Assembly (NCBI RefSeq): GCF_037176765.1 | Contig: NC_090023.1 | Span: forward strand, 53,088,866-53,152,865 | Direction of reading: 5' to 3' | Origin: Anolis sagrei | Taxonomy: Eukaryota; Chordata; Lepidosauria; Squamata; Anolidae | DNA: 64,000 bases | Part shown: in pieces, positions 34,331 to 45,330 of the stretch | How the letters are laid out: the number at the start of each line of letters is the position of its first letter | Numbering within the stretch: the stretch's first letter is position 1 | Notes under the pieces: model-generated | Database searches by the model: none | What the model saw: the letters and a program-made list of their open reading frames with translations, nothing else | Told to the model about the DNA's origin: nothing | Program-made: the position numbers and the translations under genes

Positions 34331-34626
34331 AGCGCCCCCTGGCAAAAAAAAGTATTCCGCCACCGCTTACTTCGAGTAATGGACGGGCCGCCCCTGCATG
34401 TAAGAGAGCAAAGACAGAAGACTACAGAAAGATACACTGTTAGAATCATAAAGTTAGAAGAGATCACAAGGGCCATTCAGTCCGATCCACTGCTATGCAG
34501 GAAGACTGAAAGCTCCCCTGACAGATGGTCATGTAGCATCTGCTTAAAAGCTTCAAGCGAAGACTCCAACACACCATAACTTACAATTTCTGATTAATGA
34601 TTTTCAGATATTGTAAGTCGTATGCA

Positions 34627-34675
34627 GAGGCGGCCCTAGGTTATTTTCAACGGTAAGCAAACAGTATTTTGTCAA
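34627..34675. mobile_element. Isolated left end of the CAGAGGCGGCCC hAT family
   Basis: 'cagaggcggccctaggtta' to 'caaacagtatttt' matches 30496-30544 closely. No matching right end follows. Confidence 0.65.
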
Positions 34676-34744
34676 ACTACTGTTTAATGTTCAAGTCTCT
34701 GGAGTGGCAGAAAACAACCTGGCTCCATCTGCTACATGGCATCA

Positions 34745-35195
34745 CTTCAGGGCTGCGGTTGGCACAATGGATTCAAGTAAACCCTTGTGCTGCTGAACTG
34801 CTGACCTGAAGGTTGGCAATTTGAAGCCATGGGTCGGGGTGAGCTCCCGCTATTAGCCCTTGCTCCTGCCAACCTAGCAGTTGGAAAACATACAAATATG
34901 AGTAGATCAATAGGTACTGCTTCAGCGGGAAGATAATAAATACAACATGACCAGGAGGTATCTATGGACAACAGGATCCTCAGCTTGGAAATGGAACAGG
35001 AGCACCTCCCCATGGCCAGAATTGACCACTGCCTCCAGAAGTCGGAGATGAAAGGGGAAGACTTTACCTTTGTTCTGTGTATTTGAGTGTCACCATTATT
35101 TCACTGTATTGAAAGCATTGAATGTTTGCCTATCTGTGTATGTTGTAATCTGCTCTGAGTCCCCTCAGGGAGATACAGCAAAATATAAATAAAGT
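34745..35195 (+). mobile_element. Full-length tRNA-derived SINE with LINE-like tail
   Basis: The head 'ctgcggttggcacaatgg' leads to body 'gtagatcaataggtactgc', then 'agactttacctttgttctg' and a LINE-like tail 'gcattgaatgtttgcc...ctgagtcccctcaggg' ending in (GTT)n. It shows that the isolated tails elsewhere may come from either this SINE or its partner LINE. Confidence 0.85.
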
Positions 35196-35586
35196 GTTGT
35201 TGTTGTTGTTATTCACATATTTAAAGAGAGGTATCATGTCACCTCTCCGTCTTCTGTTCTTCAGGCATAACATAACATGGTTCTCAAGTTATCAACTAAG
35301 GCTTAGTTTCCTTCCTTTTCCCATTTTGGTTGCCCTCCTGGACATGTCTGAGCTTGTTGGTATCTCTTTCAATTGTGGTGCCCACAACTGATCACAAAGC
35401 AGAATAGTCATACGTTTACTTCCCTCAGTCTCTACACTATACTTCTGTTGATGCAGCCTAAAATCTTACTGATTTATTTTATTTTTTATTTTATTTTTTG
35501 CCACCACATCATGTTGGCTCATGTAGCTTAGGAAAATACCGGCTGTTTGTTAGGTTTAAATTGGTCTTTTAATTAGAAATATGCTC

Positions 35587-35933
35587 GCCTAGAAAAACTT
35601 ACAACTACAAAGAACGGATTGAGGCAAATTTAGGGATTTCTTTAAAAAGGAAAATATAGAAATCTATGTAAAGATGACTTAAAAGAAACTCAAAGGCTAG
35701 GTTACCAAGAAACCAATGCTGCGAGGAGAAAGAACAGATTTAAATAAAAGAAGGACCCCCAAGCAGAAGGGACCTGGAAGCAACAATTCTTGCACTGCTC
35801 CTTTTTTTTTCTTTTTCCTTTTTTTTCTTCCCCCTCCCCCACTTTCTTTCAAATACATGGTTTCATGTAAAAGGAAAAACTATCTCTGTCTTTCTTGAAA
35901 CCTTTTTTATTCTCAATAAAAATTAAATAAAAA
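35587..35933 (+). mobile_element. L1-like LINE 3' UTR with target duplication
   Basis: A 5'-truncated end with 'atctctgtctttcttgaaacc' and 'ctcaataaaaattaaataaaa'. AGAAATATGCTC (35575-35586) and AGAAATGTGCTC (35934-35945) are a 12-bp duplication with one mismatch. Confidence 0.72.
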
Positions 35934-35945
35934 AGAAATGTGCTC

Positions 35946-36224
35946 ATTATGGTTGTTGTTGTTTATTGGTGATGGCAGGAAGAGTTTTATTTCCCACTGT
36001 TACTTTGTGTTTAATATTTATTGTTTTAACTGGTGATTTTTTTAAAAAAAAGATTATTCTGTGTTTAACTGAGAAAAAGAAGGTATGATTTTCCTCATTA
36101 TTATAAATATATATTATATATACAGCATATTATAATTATAAATTTTACTTGTTACCTGCCTCTCCTCACAGCTTGAGGTGAGACACAATCGTTTTAACAA
36201 TAGTTAAAACACATCACCATAAAA
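35946..36224. other. AT-rich intergenic stretch
   Basis: I see nothing recognisable apart from short AT-rich runs. Confidence 0.4.
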
Positions 36225-37100
36225 TACATACAATGAAATGATCATATTGACTTGGCACGTCTTAGTCACATCCTGTTTGGACTACTGCAACACTCTCTAC
36301 GTGGGGCTGCCTTTGAAGATAGTTTGGAAGCTTCAAATGGTCTAGAGATCAACAGCCAGGTTACTAACTGGAGCGTCGTTCAGAAAGAGAACCACTCCCA
36401 TATTGCGGCAGCTCCACTAGCTGCCAGTCTGCTTCTGAGCTAAATACAAAGTGCTGGTTCTTACCTTTAAACCCCTAAACGGCTTAGGTCCAGACTATTT
36501 GACAAACCGCATCTCCCTCTATAAACCAAATTGAACACTGTGATCATCGGAGGAGGTCCTCTTCTCAGTCCCAGCCCCGTCCCAAGCACAGATGGTGGGA
36601 ACAAGAGAAAGGGCCTTCTCCATGGCTGCCCTCCACCTCTGGAACTTCCTTCCTAAAAAGTTAAAGATGGCCCCCTCCCTTCCCGTTTTCAAGAAACAGC
36701 TGAAGACACATCTTTGCTCACTGGCTAATGAGGAGGAGGAGGAGTAGTTGGTAATACTACCATTATACCTCTGATTAATAGTTGCCATCCGTATCCGTGC
36801 CCAGTTCAATAGATATCTTGAACAAGGATTAATCAATTTGCCCCCCAAAAATAGAAAATTATTGTTTCCATTCGATGCTTGATGTTTTGTCTTATGTCTG
36901 TTATAACAGGCTGTGTTTTTATTTAATTTCAGTTGTTAAGTTATAACTTGTGTTTATATGTTGGGTTGTTTAAATTTTGTTAGTACGGATGTATTGTTGT
37001 ATTCAGGCACTGAATGTTTGCCTTTTATGTTTGGAATCCACCCTGAGTCCCTTTGGGGAGACAGAGTGGAATATAAATAAAGCTATTATTATTATTATTA
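36225..37100 (+). mobile_element. CR1/L2-like LINE, C-terminal coding and 3' tail
   Basis: The + strand contains the C-terminal LINE block DYCNTLYVGLPLK-like ('ggactactgcaacactctc', 'tggggctgcctttgaag'), later 'gccttctccatggctgccc', and a tail 'ccctgagtccctttgggg' to 'ataaataaagc'. The frame is interrupted by shifts, so it is dead. Confidence 0.75.
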
Positions 37101-37150
37101 TTATTATTATTATCATCATCATCATCATTATCATTATCATCATCATCATA
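37083..37150. repeat. (TTA)n/(TCA)n microsatellite
   Basis: A compound trinucleotide run forms the tail of the preceding LINE. Confidence 0.9.
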
Positions 37151-37372
37151 TATTAAATATATTACTACAAAATGCATATATTAAAATACTTGGTGCAAAG
37201 ATTAAAATGCAGTATTAATATAATGTAAATGTAAAATATGTGATTTAAAATCGCCATGGTAAAATGCTATGGAATCTTGAAAGTTGTAGTTTAGGTATCA
37301 GCCCTCTTTGGCCAAAAAAAGCCTACTAAAACATCCTATGTGAAAGTGAGTATACCCCACAGATGATTAAGG

Positions 37373-37525
37373 CTCGATCTACACTGCAATATAATCCAGA
37401 TTGTCAAATTTGATAATTCAGGTTACCTGCTTTGAACTGGATTATATAAATCTACACTGCCATATCATCCAGTTCAAAGCAGATAATCTGGATTTCATAT
37501 AACAGTGTAAAAGAGGCATTTAAAG
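37373..37525. mobile_element. Palindromic MITE
   Basis: 'ctacactgcaatataatcca' and its inverse 'atctggatttcatataacagtg' bracket 'tttgaactggattatat' and 'atccagttcaaagcaga'. Same group as 28685 and 52447. Confidence 0.7.
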
Positions 37526-37784
37526 GCCCTGAGAAAAACAGTGTAGATAAGGCCAAAGTTTTCCAAGTATTTTCACAAGTACTGCTGTAAACAAAGAGTG
37601 TTTAGAATAATGTGCAGTTTTAAGAATAGCTTCTGTTTTCTGTAATTTGATTTAAAAAAATTCTTCCAAGTGTTTCTGATGCTTTCACATCTTCCTTTTT
37701 TCATACTACAATACATAAACTGCATACTTCCCATTCCAGGCTAAAATACATATAAACATCTTTAAAAATAAAGTCTTAACCAGA

Positions 37785-37965
37785 AAATGTTGTTATTTCT
37801 TCTTCTGTTGAGGTAAAATCAAAGCTGCTCTGTGATAGGTTGTTATTTCATTTACTGCTGAGGTAAAAGGAAAGCTGCACAGCAATTGGTTGGTTGAGCT
37901 CAGTTTTCATTTCTTATCCTGCTGAGGTAAAATGAAAGCTTGGCTGTGAGTGGTTACTTTGGGCA
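37785..37965. repeat. Three imperfect ~55-bp tandem units
   Basis: 'ctgctgaggtaaaatgaaag' recurs three times (about 37806, 37856 and 37919, first copy with 'ctgttgagg'), each followed by a 'gctgtgatagg'-like and 'gttatttc'-like part. Origin unknown. Confidence 0.7.
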
Positions 37966-38159
37966 TCACAGATCCCACTTAGTCTTCTCCAGTGCTCCTA
38001 GTTTTACTGTAAATACACATGTGTTTATGAATGCAACATTGTGTCAAAATTTCATTAAAAGATGCACGTATTGGAATACAAAATTGTGTCAAAACGTCAA
38101 GTCAATTGACCAATTACTTTTCAAGCTCTGCAAGCACAAACATATGCAGGGTGAGATTT

Positions 38160-38290
38160 TATATTTTATTTTATTTATTTAGAAATTTTCTATACCGGCC
38201 TTCTCACCTCGATGAGGGACTCAGGTTGGTTTACAACATATATGCAAATACAGTAATATATAAGTACAACAAAGTGCTTATATAAAAAGA
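38160..38290 (-). mobile_element. LINE tail fragment
   Basis: (TTTA)n followed by 'ctataccggccttctcacc', the reversed tail. Confidence 0.55.
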
Positions 38291-38699
38291 TTTATAAAGT
38301 TCTGCTTGTTAATCCCTATAAGAACAGCAAACTATTCCTCTCACTATTCTAAAGGATGTATAATCCACACTGGTTGAAATAGATTAAAAGCAGCAACAAC
38401 TAATGCCTACAATTACGTTTCCTTTTTTCTTTTTTTTAAAAGGCTTTATATTTAAATAAAATGACTTGGTTTGTGACAGGTTTTTCTTTTTTGGCAAAAA
38501 ATGAGATTTTTGCCAGCATGTAGAAAGGGAAATCTTTACTTATATGTGATGTATGTAAACTTGCACAATACTGAAGGAAAGAAAATGGGAAACAGCAACA
38601 ATTGCCAATTTAAATACCTACATGTAGTAAGCCAGCCCAACATTATAGTCTCTGTTTCTTTCTTTAAAAAAAAAAGACCATTTCAATAAAGTTCCCTAA

Positions 38700-38985
38700 G
38701 GTCTTGCCCCTGTATCCTCCACTCTGCCTGCTTGTCTGCTGTTTTGTATGTGAAACAGAAAGTGTCTTGTAGCTGGGAAGAGGGTGAAAGGATGGAAAAG
38801 GGAAGTAGTGAGAGCAGTGACGTTTCACTCATCTTAAAGCTCCATAATTATCTTTCTATACATCACAGGTTAAGAATGATGAAGTGGTGGAGCTTTGTGA
38901 TCATTGGCCCATGAGGATTGATGCTCAGTGAAGGAAGAGACTTCTCTTTGGAAAGCAAAGCATTCGTCTCGGGTTTCTGCTTATC
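38700..38985 (+). promoter_or_regulatory. CD80: Candidate CD80 promoter and 5' untranslated exon
   Basis: A donor-like TTATC|GTAAGT lies at 38985/38986, 2.2 kb before the acceptor at 41151. The stretch is free of repeats and sits where an untranslated first exon of CD80 would be expected. No TATA box or other element fixes the start, so this is a placement guess. Confidence 0.25.
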
Positions 38986-39329
38986 GTAAGTTAACTATAA
39001 ATGATCTCTCTTACTTCCTTCTCTTAATTTGCTAGCTTTTACAACAGGTTGAATTGATAGATTGTTTCTCACGCACTGAGAAGTAAGAGGGGTTCACTCC
39101 TTTTAATGTTTCTTTTCTTTTTTGTTGACACTTTTGTTCTCCTTTTGTCCAAAGAGGAACTTAGTTATGCCATGAGATAACAAGGCTAGTGGGTCAGGAA
39201 AGTTGGCATGGCAAGAAAAAAAATCCGGTGGGAAGTTGAACACTGTGTCCAGTCCAAATAGATGCTTGCTTGTTCTCTCCTCAGTTTGCTAGCATTGCAC
39301 TGAAGGATTTTAAATGTGGAAGGGCATGC

Positions 39330-39470
39330 ACAAATTGCTTGATCTTAGTCGCCCAGAGGACAAAGAGGAGGGCAACTAAAATGATCAAGGGTCTGGAGAA
39401 CAAGCCCTATGAGGACTGGATGGACTGGATGGCTCACGAGATCTCTTCCAACTCTATGATTCTATGATAT
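39330..39470 (+). mobile_element. CR1 LINE 3' end
   Basis: 'actaaaatgatcaagggtct' and the terminal octamer-type tail 'tctatgattctatgat' are the CR1 3' end. Confidence 0.8.
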
Positions 39471-39777
39471 TTTATTCTAATTGGATTCATTAAATACGGC
39501 AATGTTCTTCCTTTCTGTTCTGTTTAGAAGCTACTGACAAGTCCTCTTTCTTTATTTCCCCTTGGGTCTTTTAGCTTTTTCCACATGCCTTTTTTTATCA
39601 AATCCCTTATTTTGCCAATTGCAACTTTTCTACTTGGTTGATAATCTGTTATGGTGAAATGGCAACTGAAAATAGCTCTTCTATTAGAGATAGTCTGTTT
39701 CTTTAGAAAGTTTCTGGAATCTCATACCCAAAGCTTATGACATACATTTTTGCCAGATGCATTACACTGTTCTCTCA

Positions 39778-39842
39778 TGCTCATTATTAAATCACCTAAT
39801 AAATTCCATTATGCTCATTATTAAATCACCTAATAAATTCCA
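39778..39842 (+). repeat. Perfect 32-33-bp direct duplication
   Basis: 'atgctcattattaaatcacc' through 'ataaattccat' occurs twice, back to back, without differences. Confidence 0.9.
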
Positions 39843-39957
39843 TCTGGGAATTTTAGGTTATTGTCACCAAAATCCATTTGTAAATGCTGTCATTCATCCT
39901 TGAACTCCCATCTTCTGCTACTTGTATATTTGGTTTTTTTTCTCTTCCAAGCCAAAT

Positions 39958-40870
39958 TATAGAATCATAGAGTTGGAAGAGACCTCGTGGGCCATCCAGT
40001 CCAATCCCTTGCAAAAAGACATGAAAATTGCATTCAAAGCATCCCTGACAGATGGCCATCCAGCCTCTGTTTAAAAGATCAACGAGCCTCCACCACACTC
40101 TGGGGTAGAGAGTTCCACTGCTGAACATCTCTCACAGTCAGGAAGTTCTTCCTTATGTTCAGGTGGAATCTCCTATAGTTTGAGGCCATTGTTCCACATC
40201 CTAGTCTCCAGGGCAGCAGAAAACAAGCTTGCCATCCCCTCCCTATGACTTCCCTCACATATGTATACAGTGTTCCCTCACTTATTGAGGGGGTTCCATT
40301 CCAGGACCACCCACAATAAGTGAAACTCGGCAAAGTAGGGACACCATATTCATTTTAATGTTTATATATTATTGTATATATTATGTTCTTACCCGCGCTT
40401 CCTTACCCACCTCCTGGCCCATCCCAAGGGTGCCGCCCTGACTCCTGGCCTCCGCAGACCGCTGCAGAGCCTCTGGAGCCATGCAGGCAGCAGCAGGCCA
40501 AGGAGTCAGGCCTTCCCTGCCGCACCTCAGGCCGCCGCACTTCCAGGGTCTGTGGAGCCCAGGGAGGCAGTCTTTCCCTGCTGCGCCTCAGGCTGCCGCA
40601 CTTCTGGGGTCCCTGGCTTCCACTAGACGTAAATATTTTATATTTTATATTCATATTTTCAAAAAACCACTAAACAGCAAGTACACTAAAAGCGAACTGC
40701 AAAGTAGTGAGGGAACACTGTACATGACTATCATGTCTCCTCTCATCCTTGTCTTCTGCAGGCTAAACATGCCTAGATCTTTAAGCCACTCCTCATAGGG
40801 CTTGTTCTCCAGATCCTTGATCATTTTCGTCACCCTTCTCTGGACACATTCCATCAGGCTGCCACATCAC
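39958..40870 (-). mobile_element. CR1 LINE 3' region, split by a Tigger-like element
   Basis: The 3' end 'agaatcatagagttggaaga' at 39958 runs inward as antisense CR1 to 40265, resumes after 40722 ('catgactatcatgtctcctc') and ends at about 40890 ('cacattgttgactcatg'). Confidence 0.85.
40268..40720. mobile_element. Tigger/pogo-like element nested in CR1, with a CpG-rich core
   Basis: Ends CAGTGTTCCCTCACTTATTG and TAGTGAGGGAACACTG are inverted and flanked by TA (40266-40267 and 40721-40722). The core at 40395-40625 is GC-rich with an internal direct duplication of about 80 bp ('ttccctgccgcacctcagg' and 'ttccctgctgcgcctcagg'). Confidence 0.88.
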
Positions 40871-41151
40871 ATTGTTGACTCATGTTATGTATTTCTTGTT
40901 TTATGCTTCCTTTCACTACATATTCCATTAGTATTATAGCATTCTTTAATGTTCAGAAGGCAGCAGGAAGCATCACATACCTGCGCTTCAGTGCAAGTGA
41001 GCCTTACACTGAAGCACAACATGTTCATTTACAAGATTAATCGATAAAAATGGTGAGGATTGTGAGACATGTCTGGCTGCATTGTTATTTAGATCCATCA
41101 TCTTTACTGTCGCTTCTCATATCTTATTGTTTTATTGCTGCTTCTACCCAG

Positions 41152-41262
41152 GTAGCATAAAGAAATAGTGCACACGTTGAAGAAAGAAGAAAATGTTTTC
41201 CAGATCCATTTTAAAGGTGTTTCCCTGGCTTTTCCTTTGTGTGCTCCAGTCTGATAGTTCAG
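41152..41262 (+). CDS. CD80: CD80 (B7-1) signal-peptide exon
   Basis: Acceptor CTTCTACCCAG ends at 41151. ATG at 41193 begins MFSRSILKVFPWLFLCVLQS, a typical signal peptide with a hydrophobic core (VFPWLFLCVL). The exon ends TTCAG|GTAAGT at 41262/41263 in phase 1, after 23 codons plus one base. The first 41 bases are 5' untranslated. The Gly formed across the junction leads to the mature N terminus, as in mammalian CD80, where the signal exon also ends in phase 1. CD80 is a type I membrane protein of antigen-presenting cells that binds CD28, CTLA-4 and PD-L1. The first exon alone is too short to name the gene; its identity comes from the two Ig exons. Confidence 0.82.
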
Positions 41263-41740
41263 GTAAGTACAAGAACTCAATATCTGTTCAATATATTAAA
41301 AGGGCATTCCTTGCAATTTCTTTGCTTACATCCAATAAGAGCTGGAACTTTTTGAAAAGTGGCAAGTACATTCAAATACTATTGCATTGAATGTTTTGGA
41401 TCATCCAAACATGACTGACTTGCATAGTCTGGGTGTTCCTGTTTGAATCTCGTATTTTCTGTGAATTGGCTAGTGAACATGACTAACCTTGAACTAATGG
41501 GTAGAATTAACTTAACTATTTACTAACAGTCTTCAGTTTGAAATGGGGTAAATGGCATGTATTTTAAGAACATTTATTTTATATTAATTTCATTTGATTT
41601 ACAAATATATATAAACAAGATGCTTCTAAAGCACAAAAACCATGGAACATATAATACAAACAATGCCTAAATGCTAGATGCAATATATATAGCTATATTT
41701 CAATGTAAAGTGTTTTGTTTCAATCCATCGATTATAAAAA

Positions 41741-42065
41741 GGTAAAGGTTTCCCCTTGACATTAAGTCTAGTCAAGTCCAACTCTGCGGAGTGCTGCTCA
41801 TCTCAATTTCTAAGCCGAAGAGCTGGCATTGTCCATAGACACCTCCTATGTCATGTGGCCAGCATGACTACATGAAGCGCCATTACCTTCCTGCCGAAGC
41901 AGTACCTATTGATCTACTCACATTTGCATGTTTTCGGACTACTAGGTTGGCAGAAGCTGGGGCTAACATTGGGAGCTCACCCCATCCTGCAGATTTGAAC
42001 TGCTGACCTTCTGGTCAGCAAATTCTGCAGCTTAGTGATTTAACCCGCTGCACCACCATGGCCCC
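41741..42065 (-). mobile_element. tRNA-derived SINE
   Basis: Inverted: 'aaaggtttccccttgacatt' at the left, body, and head at the right ending 'gctgcaccaccatggcccc'. Same family as 23831-24180. Confidence 0.85.
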
Positions 42066-43154
42066 ATCTATTATACTATCTCAAATAATATGCTTGATTA
42101 CAGAGTCACTAGGCTTATCTAATACGAACAAACAGAGATACTAGTAATGTTTTGGAATTGTTATATCAGCTACTATGTTTACATTCCAAACAAATACTTT
42201 GTATAGCAGTGGGGTACTCTAGGATACATCTTTATGAACCAATTTTAACCAGCTATTTGCATGCTATTTAGACTTGGATTGCCATTCTGAACACCTCCAT
42301 GCAAAGTTCAGGACAGGCTGGCAAACATCTGAGAACAAAGATCCAAAATGGAGTTTGATAAAGCCACATACACTGAAAGGATGGGCTGTTAAGAGACGGC
42401 TCTGGTTATTCCTGGTTACATGCCTATGTTAAGAATGTTATGAGGTAATGCCCCACACGCCCATATTTTCAGAATTGGAAATGATGAGAACAAACAAAGC
42501 CATACCCTCACATTGGCCAAAAAGGTCATGTGATGAGGCAAGCTGATAGAGATAAGGTGAACTATAAAACCGTTGTTCTACAAGACACCAGAGTCCCTCC
42601 TATATTATTAGACCAGATACCTCGCATGCACGTGAATTCCGATTCTGTTTTATTTTCCTCTCTGTAAGCCTGAATTATTTTTTTCTTGATCCAAGCAATA
42701 CTTGTGTCAGTTTAACCTGTCCTTGAATTCAGAGACTGTTTTCCCCACTCGGCTCCTCCCAAATTCTTGTTATGGTCCATTTTGCATAGACTCTAATGTA
42801 AAAATAGAGATTGTAAATGCTGCCTGTCGTTCAATTTTTTTAGTTATCCATAAACATATGGTAGACCCAACAATGTTGGAAAGGCATGCACTTGAAACGA
42901 AGTATTGTCCAAGCATATTTGATAACAGAGCATTCCTCTTCATGGGTACTGCTATGAAAATAGCTTGCTTCAAATGGTTATGGAGTAGACCTCAGGAGTA
43001 TTGTAAGGAAAGGCTTTTCAGAAATCAAATGGAAGGGAAAAATGATCTCTTTGCTAATTGGATCCCAAATTGTTTGGGGTTTTATACTGGTGTTTAGATA
43101 TGACCTATTACCAACTAGTTCCAATAGCTAAAATAGATGTTCTTTTAACACAGG

Positions 43155-43285
43155 CCTGGGCAAACTTTGGGCAGGAGTTTTGGACTTGAACGTCCATGAT
43201 TCCTAGCAGTCAGTGGGCTGTTAGAAATTGTGGGAGTCCAAAATACCTTGAGGATCAAAGTTTGCCCATGGCTATTCTAACTCAT
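43155..43285. mobile_element. Palindromic MITE
   Basis: 'gcctgggcaaactttgggc' and 'atcaaagtttgcccatggc' are inverted. The centre is 'ttagaaattgtgggagtcc' with its complement-like partner. Confidence 0.75.
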
Positions 43286-43683
43286 AACTTGTCACTGAGT
43301 CCAACCTTGGAACCAGAGGACTCAAAAGTCGCACATGTCATAATGATCTATTTCTGGAAAAAAGGATTCAAGACATTTCACACTAGTAAACTTAGCATTT
43401 GTTCCAGCTACATTGTTGAAAAGGATTGTTGGAGACAAAATTATTGAGTTCTGTATATAAGAAGGTCATCTATCTGAGGGGAAAAAATAGCATGACTTCT
43501 ACAAAGGGAAATCCCACCTTGCTGACATGGTGGAATTTTTTTGAGAATGTCTATGACCATGTGGATAAAAAATCTGATTATTATACTGTATTTCTCAAAT
43601 GGAAGATTCATATTTTCCATATAAAATCACACAAAAAAAAAACAGAATGTGTCTTTACAGGTGCACTAAATATATGGTGACCA

Positions 43684-43965
43684 ATTATTATTATTATTAA
43701 TTATAATAATAATGATAATAATTTTTGATTTATATCCCGCCACCATCTCCCCAAAGGGATTCGGGGCAGCTTACAAAGCACACATATAATATACAACACA
43801 TATAATATACAACAGGTAAAAACAGTACAAAAATATAAAACAAGTCACATAAAATTATAGCAACACCCCCCATCAACACATGTAACATAAAATCAAAACA
43901 ATACAATTTTAAACGAACAGTAGATAAAACTAACTGCCATCATTGGGAAGGGAAAGAGGTTATGT
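43684..43965 (-). mobile_element. LINE tail with (TTA)n
   Basis: (ATT)n, then 'tatatcccgccaccatctcc' and 'caaagggattcggggcagc', the reversed LINE tail. Confidence 0.65.
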
Positions 43966-44599
43966 GGAGAAATGTGAAATGATGTTGAAATTAAGACCCA
44001 TTGAAATTGGTTTTCTGGTTAGTCCAAATACCTTGGAGCTGAGAGCAAATATGCCCCAAAAGATAGATTATTAACCCAGGGCCTTGGTGAGTGATCTTCA
44101 AATTTCAATTCACGGAATAGTGTTAACCCAAATGCTCTCACTTTATCCCTGTAATGTTTTTAAATGGTTCACTCCTCCATCACGCCTTCCTTGGTGGAAC
44201 ATTAAGAGCTTCTTTCACGAGCTTCTTATGGAGAAAATTGATTTGTAACTTCTTTGTATCTTAGTAGTGCAATAGAAATGAATTTTAATAATAGTATGAA
44301 GAAATTATTTTTCTTTGCCAACAACTTACTTTTTTCAGTTGATGAAGCAAGAGATTTAAGAGGATTTCAATGTTGTTATTTTGATAAGGAAAATAAGATA
44401 TAAATCTCTGCATAAAGGATGAATGTAAACAACTCCCAAGAGGTACTTGGATATGTCTTCAGGATAAAAAACCCCCATAGCTCAGAACAATTAGGAGAGA
44501 CACTAAACACAGCAGAATCCATTCAGCATATGTTGAAGTAACTCGTGTTAACTCAAAAGAAAGGTTTCCCATAATAATTATTTGCAAACGTATTATGCA

Positions 44600-45330
44600 A
44601 TTATTATTGCTGTTGTTATTAACTGCCTTCACATCCACTTCGATTTATGGTGTCTCTGTGAATGAGAGATCTCCTGATCAATCTGTCCTCAATGGCCTTT
44701 TTGAGATCTTGCAGATTCAGGGCTGTTGTTTACCTTATTGAGTCTCCCCATCTGGAATGCAGTCAGCCTCTTTTCCTGCTGTCTTCTACCGTACCAACCA
44801 TTTGTTTCTTCTAGTGAGTTATGCATTATCGTGATATGACCTATGCACAATTTACTTGGTTTAATCATCTTAGATTCTAAGGAGAATTGTACCTGATTTG
44901 TTCTAGGGTCTTTTATTTGTCTTTTTAGCTGTCCATGACAACAACGTCAAAGATCTGGTTGTAGTGCTCCACAAAGTGCACTTCTCTTGAACTAGATCTC
45001 AAATGGGTTTATTTTCTTCCTTTAAGTTTTTTCGCTGTCCAGCTTTCACAACCATACATTGAAATGGCAATATGATGGCACAGACCATCTGAACGTCAGT
45101 ATTCAGTGATATATCTGTACACCTCAAGATCATGTATTCATCTAATACCTTGGATGCAGTCTCCATTCTGATTAATGACCAAACCAAGATATGGGAAAAA
45201 CTGAATGCTTTCAATGACTTCACCATCTACTTTAAAGGAATGTACATGTAAAATTATGGAATAAAAACCCATAATTTAAGATGTTATTCATGTCACTGGA
45301 TGTTATCTGGCCATTTGCATCATCTTGCCA
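44600..45330 (-). mobile_element. LINE C-terminal coding remnant (RTE/BovB-like)
   Basis: The minus strand encodes a remnant with RCTDISLNTDVQMVCAIILP and a CESW-like position, the segment after the reverse transcriptase in endonuclease-type LINEs. The 3' part has 'cacttcgatttatggtgtc'. The clade call is tentative. Confidence 0.55.

Larger units (their letters stand above)
30496..34396. mobile_element. Composite hAT-type element, 3.9 kb, carrying a Penelope-derived tandem array
   Basis: The left end CAGAGGCGGCCC and the right end GGGCCGCCCCTG are inverted repeats that stay related for about 50 bp inward ('gtaagc...agtatt'). CATGTAAG at 30488-30495 is repeated exactly at 34397-34404, the 8-bp duplication of hAT transposition. 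Inside, in order, are a C run, (CTAT)n, a TTAGGC-type fragment, the 333-bp array, an older Penelope copy, hAT family A pieces and a GC-rich 250 bp. No transposase frame is visible, so mobility would have needed an enzyme in trans. Elements may have entered after insertion, so the 3.9 kb need not have moved as one piece. Confidence 0.8.
34440..35574 (-). mobile_element. CR1 LINE 3' region, interrupted
   Basis: The 3' end 'agaatcataaagttagaaga' (34440) and following sequence to about 34612 resume at about 35196 ('aggtatcatgtcacctctcc', 'cctggacatgtctgagc') and run to about 35540. The gap is filled by a hAT-end fragment and a full-length SINE. The sequence is the antisense of the CR1 3' end well known in birds and reptiles. 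Confidence 0.75.

Noticed and set aside
40372-40798. Pro/Ala-rich open frames of 84-105 codons
   Set aside because: They lie in the GC-rich core of a Tigger-like element with an internal duplication; no gene context.
42300-42720. LTR-like look ('actataaaacc' TATA-like box and T-rich leader)
   Set aside because: No paired inverted termini, target duplication or second copy in the window.
42702-43097. Open frame of 131 codons on the + strand with acidic and basic residues
   Set aside because: No recognisable family, no splice context, and the shadow frames are equally open. It lies in a CD80 intron.
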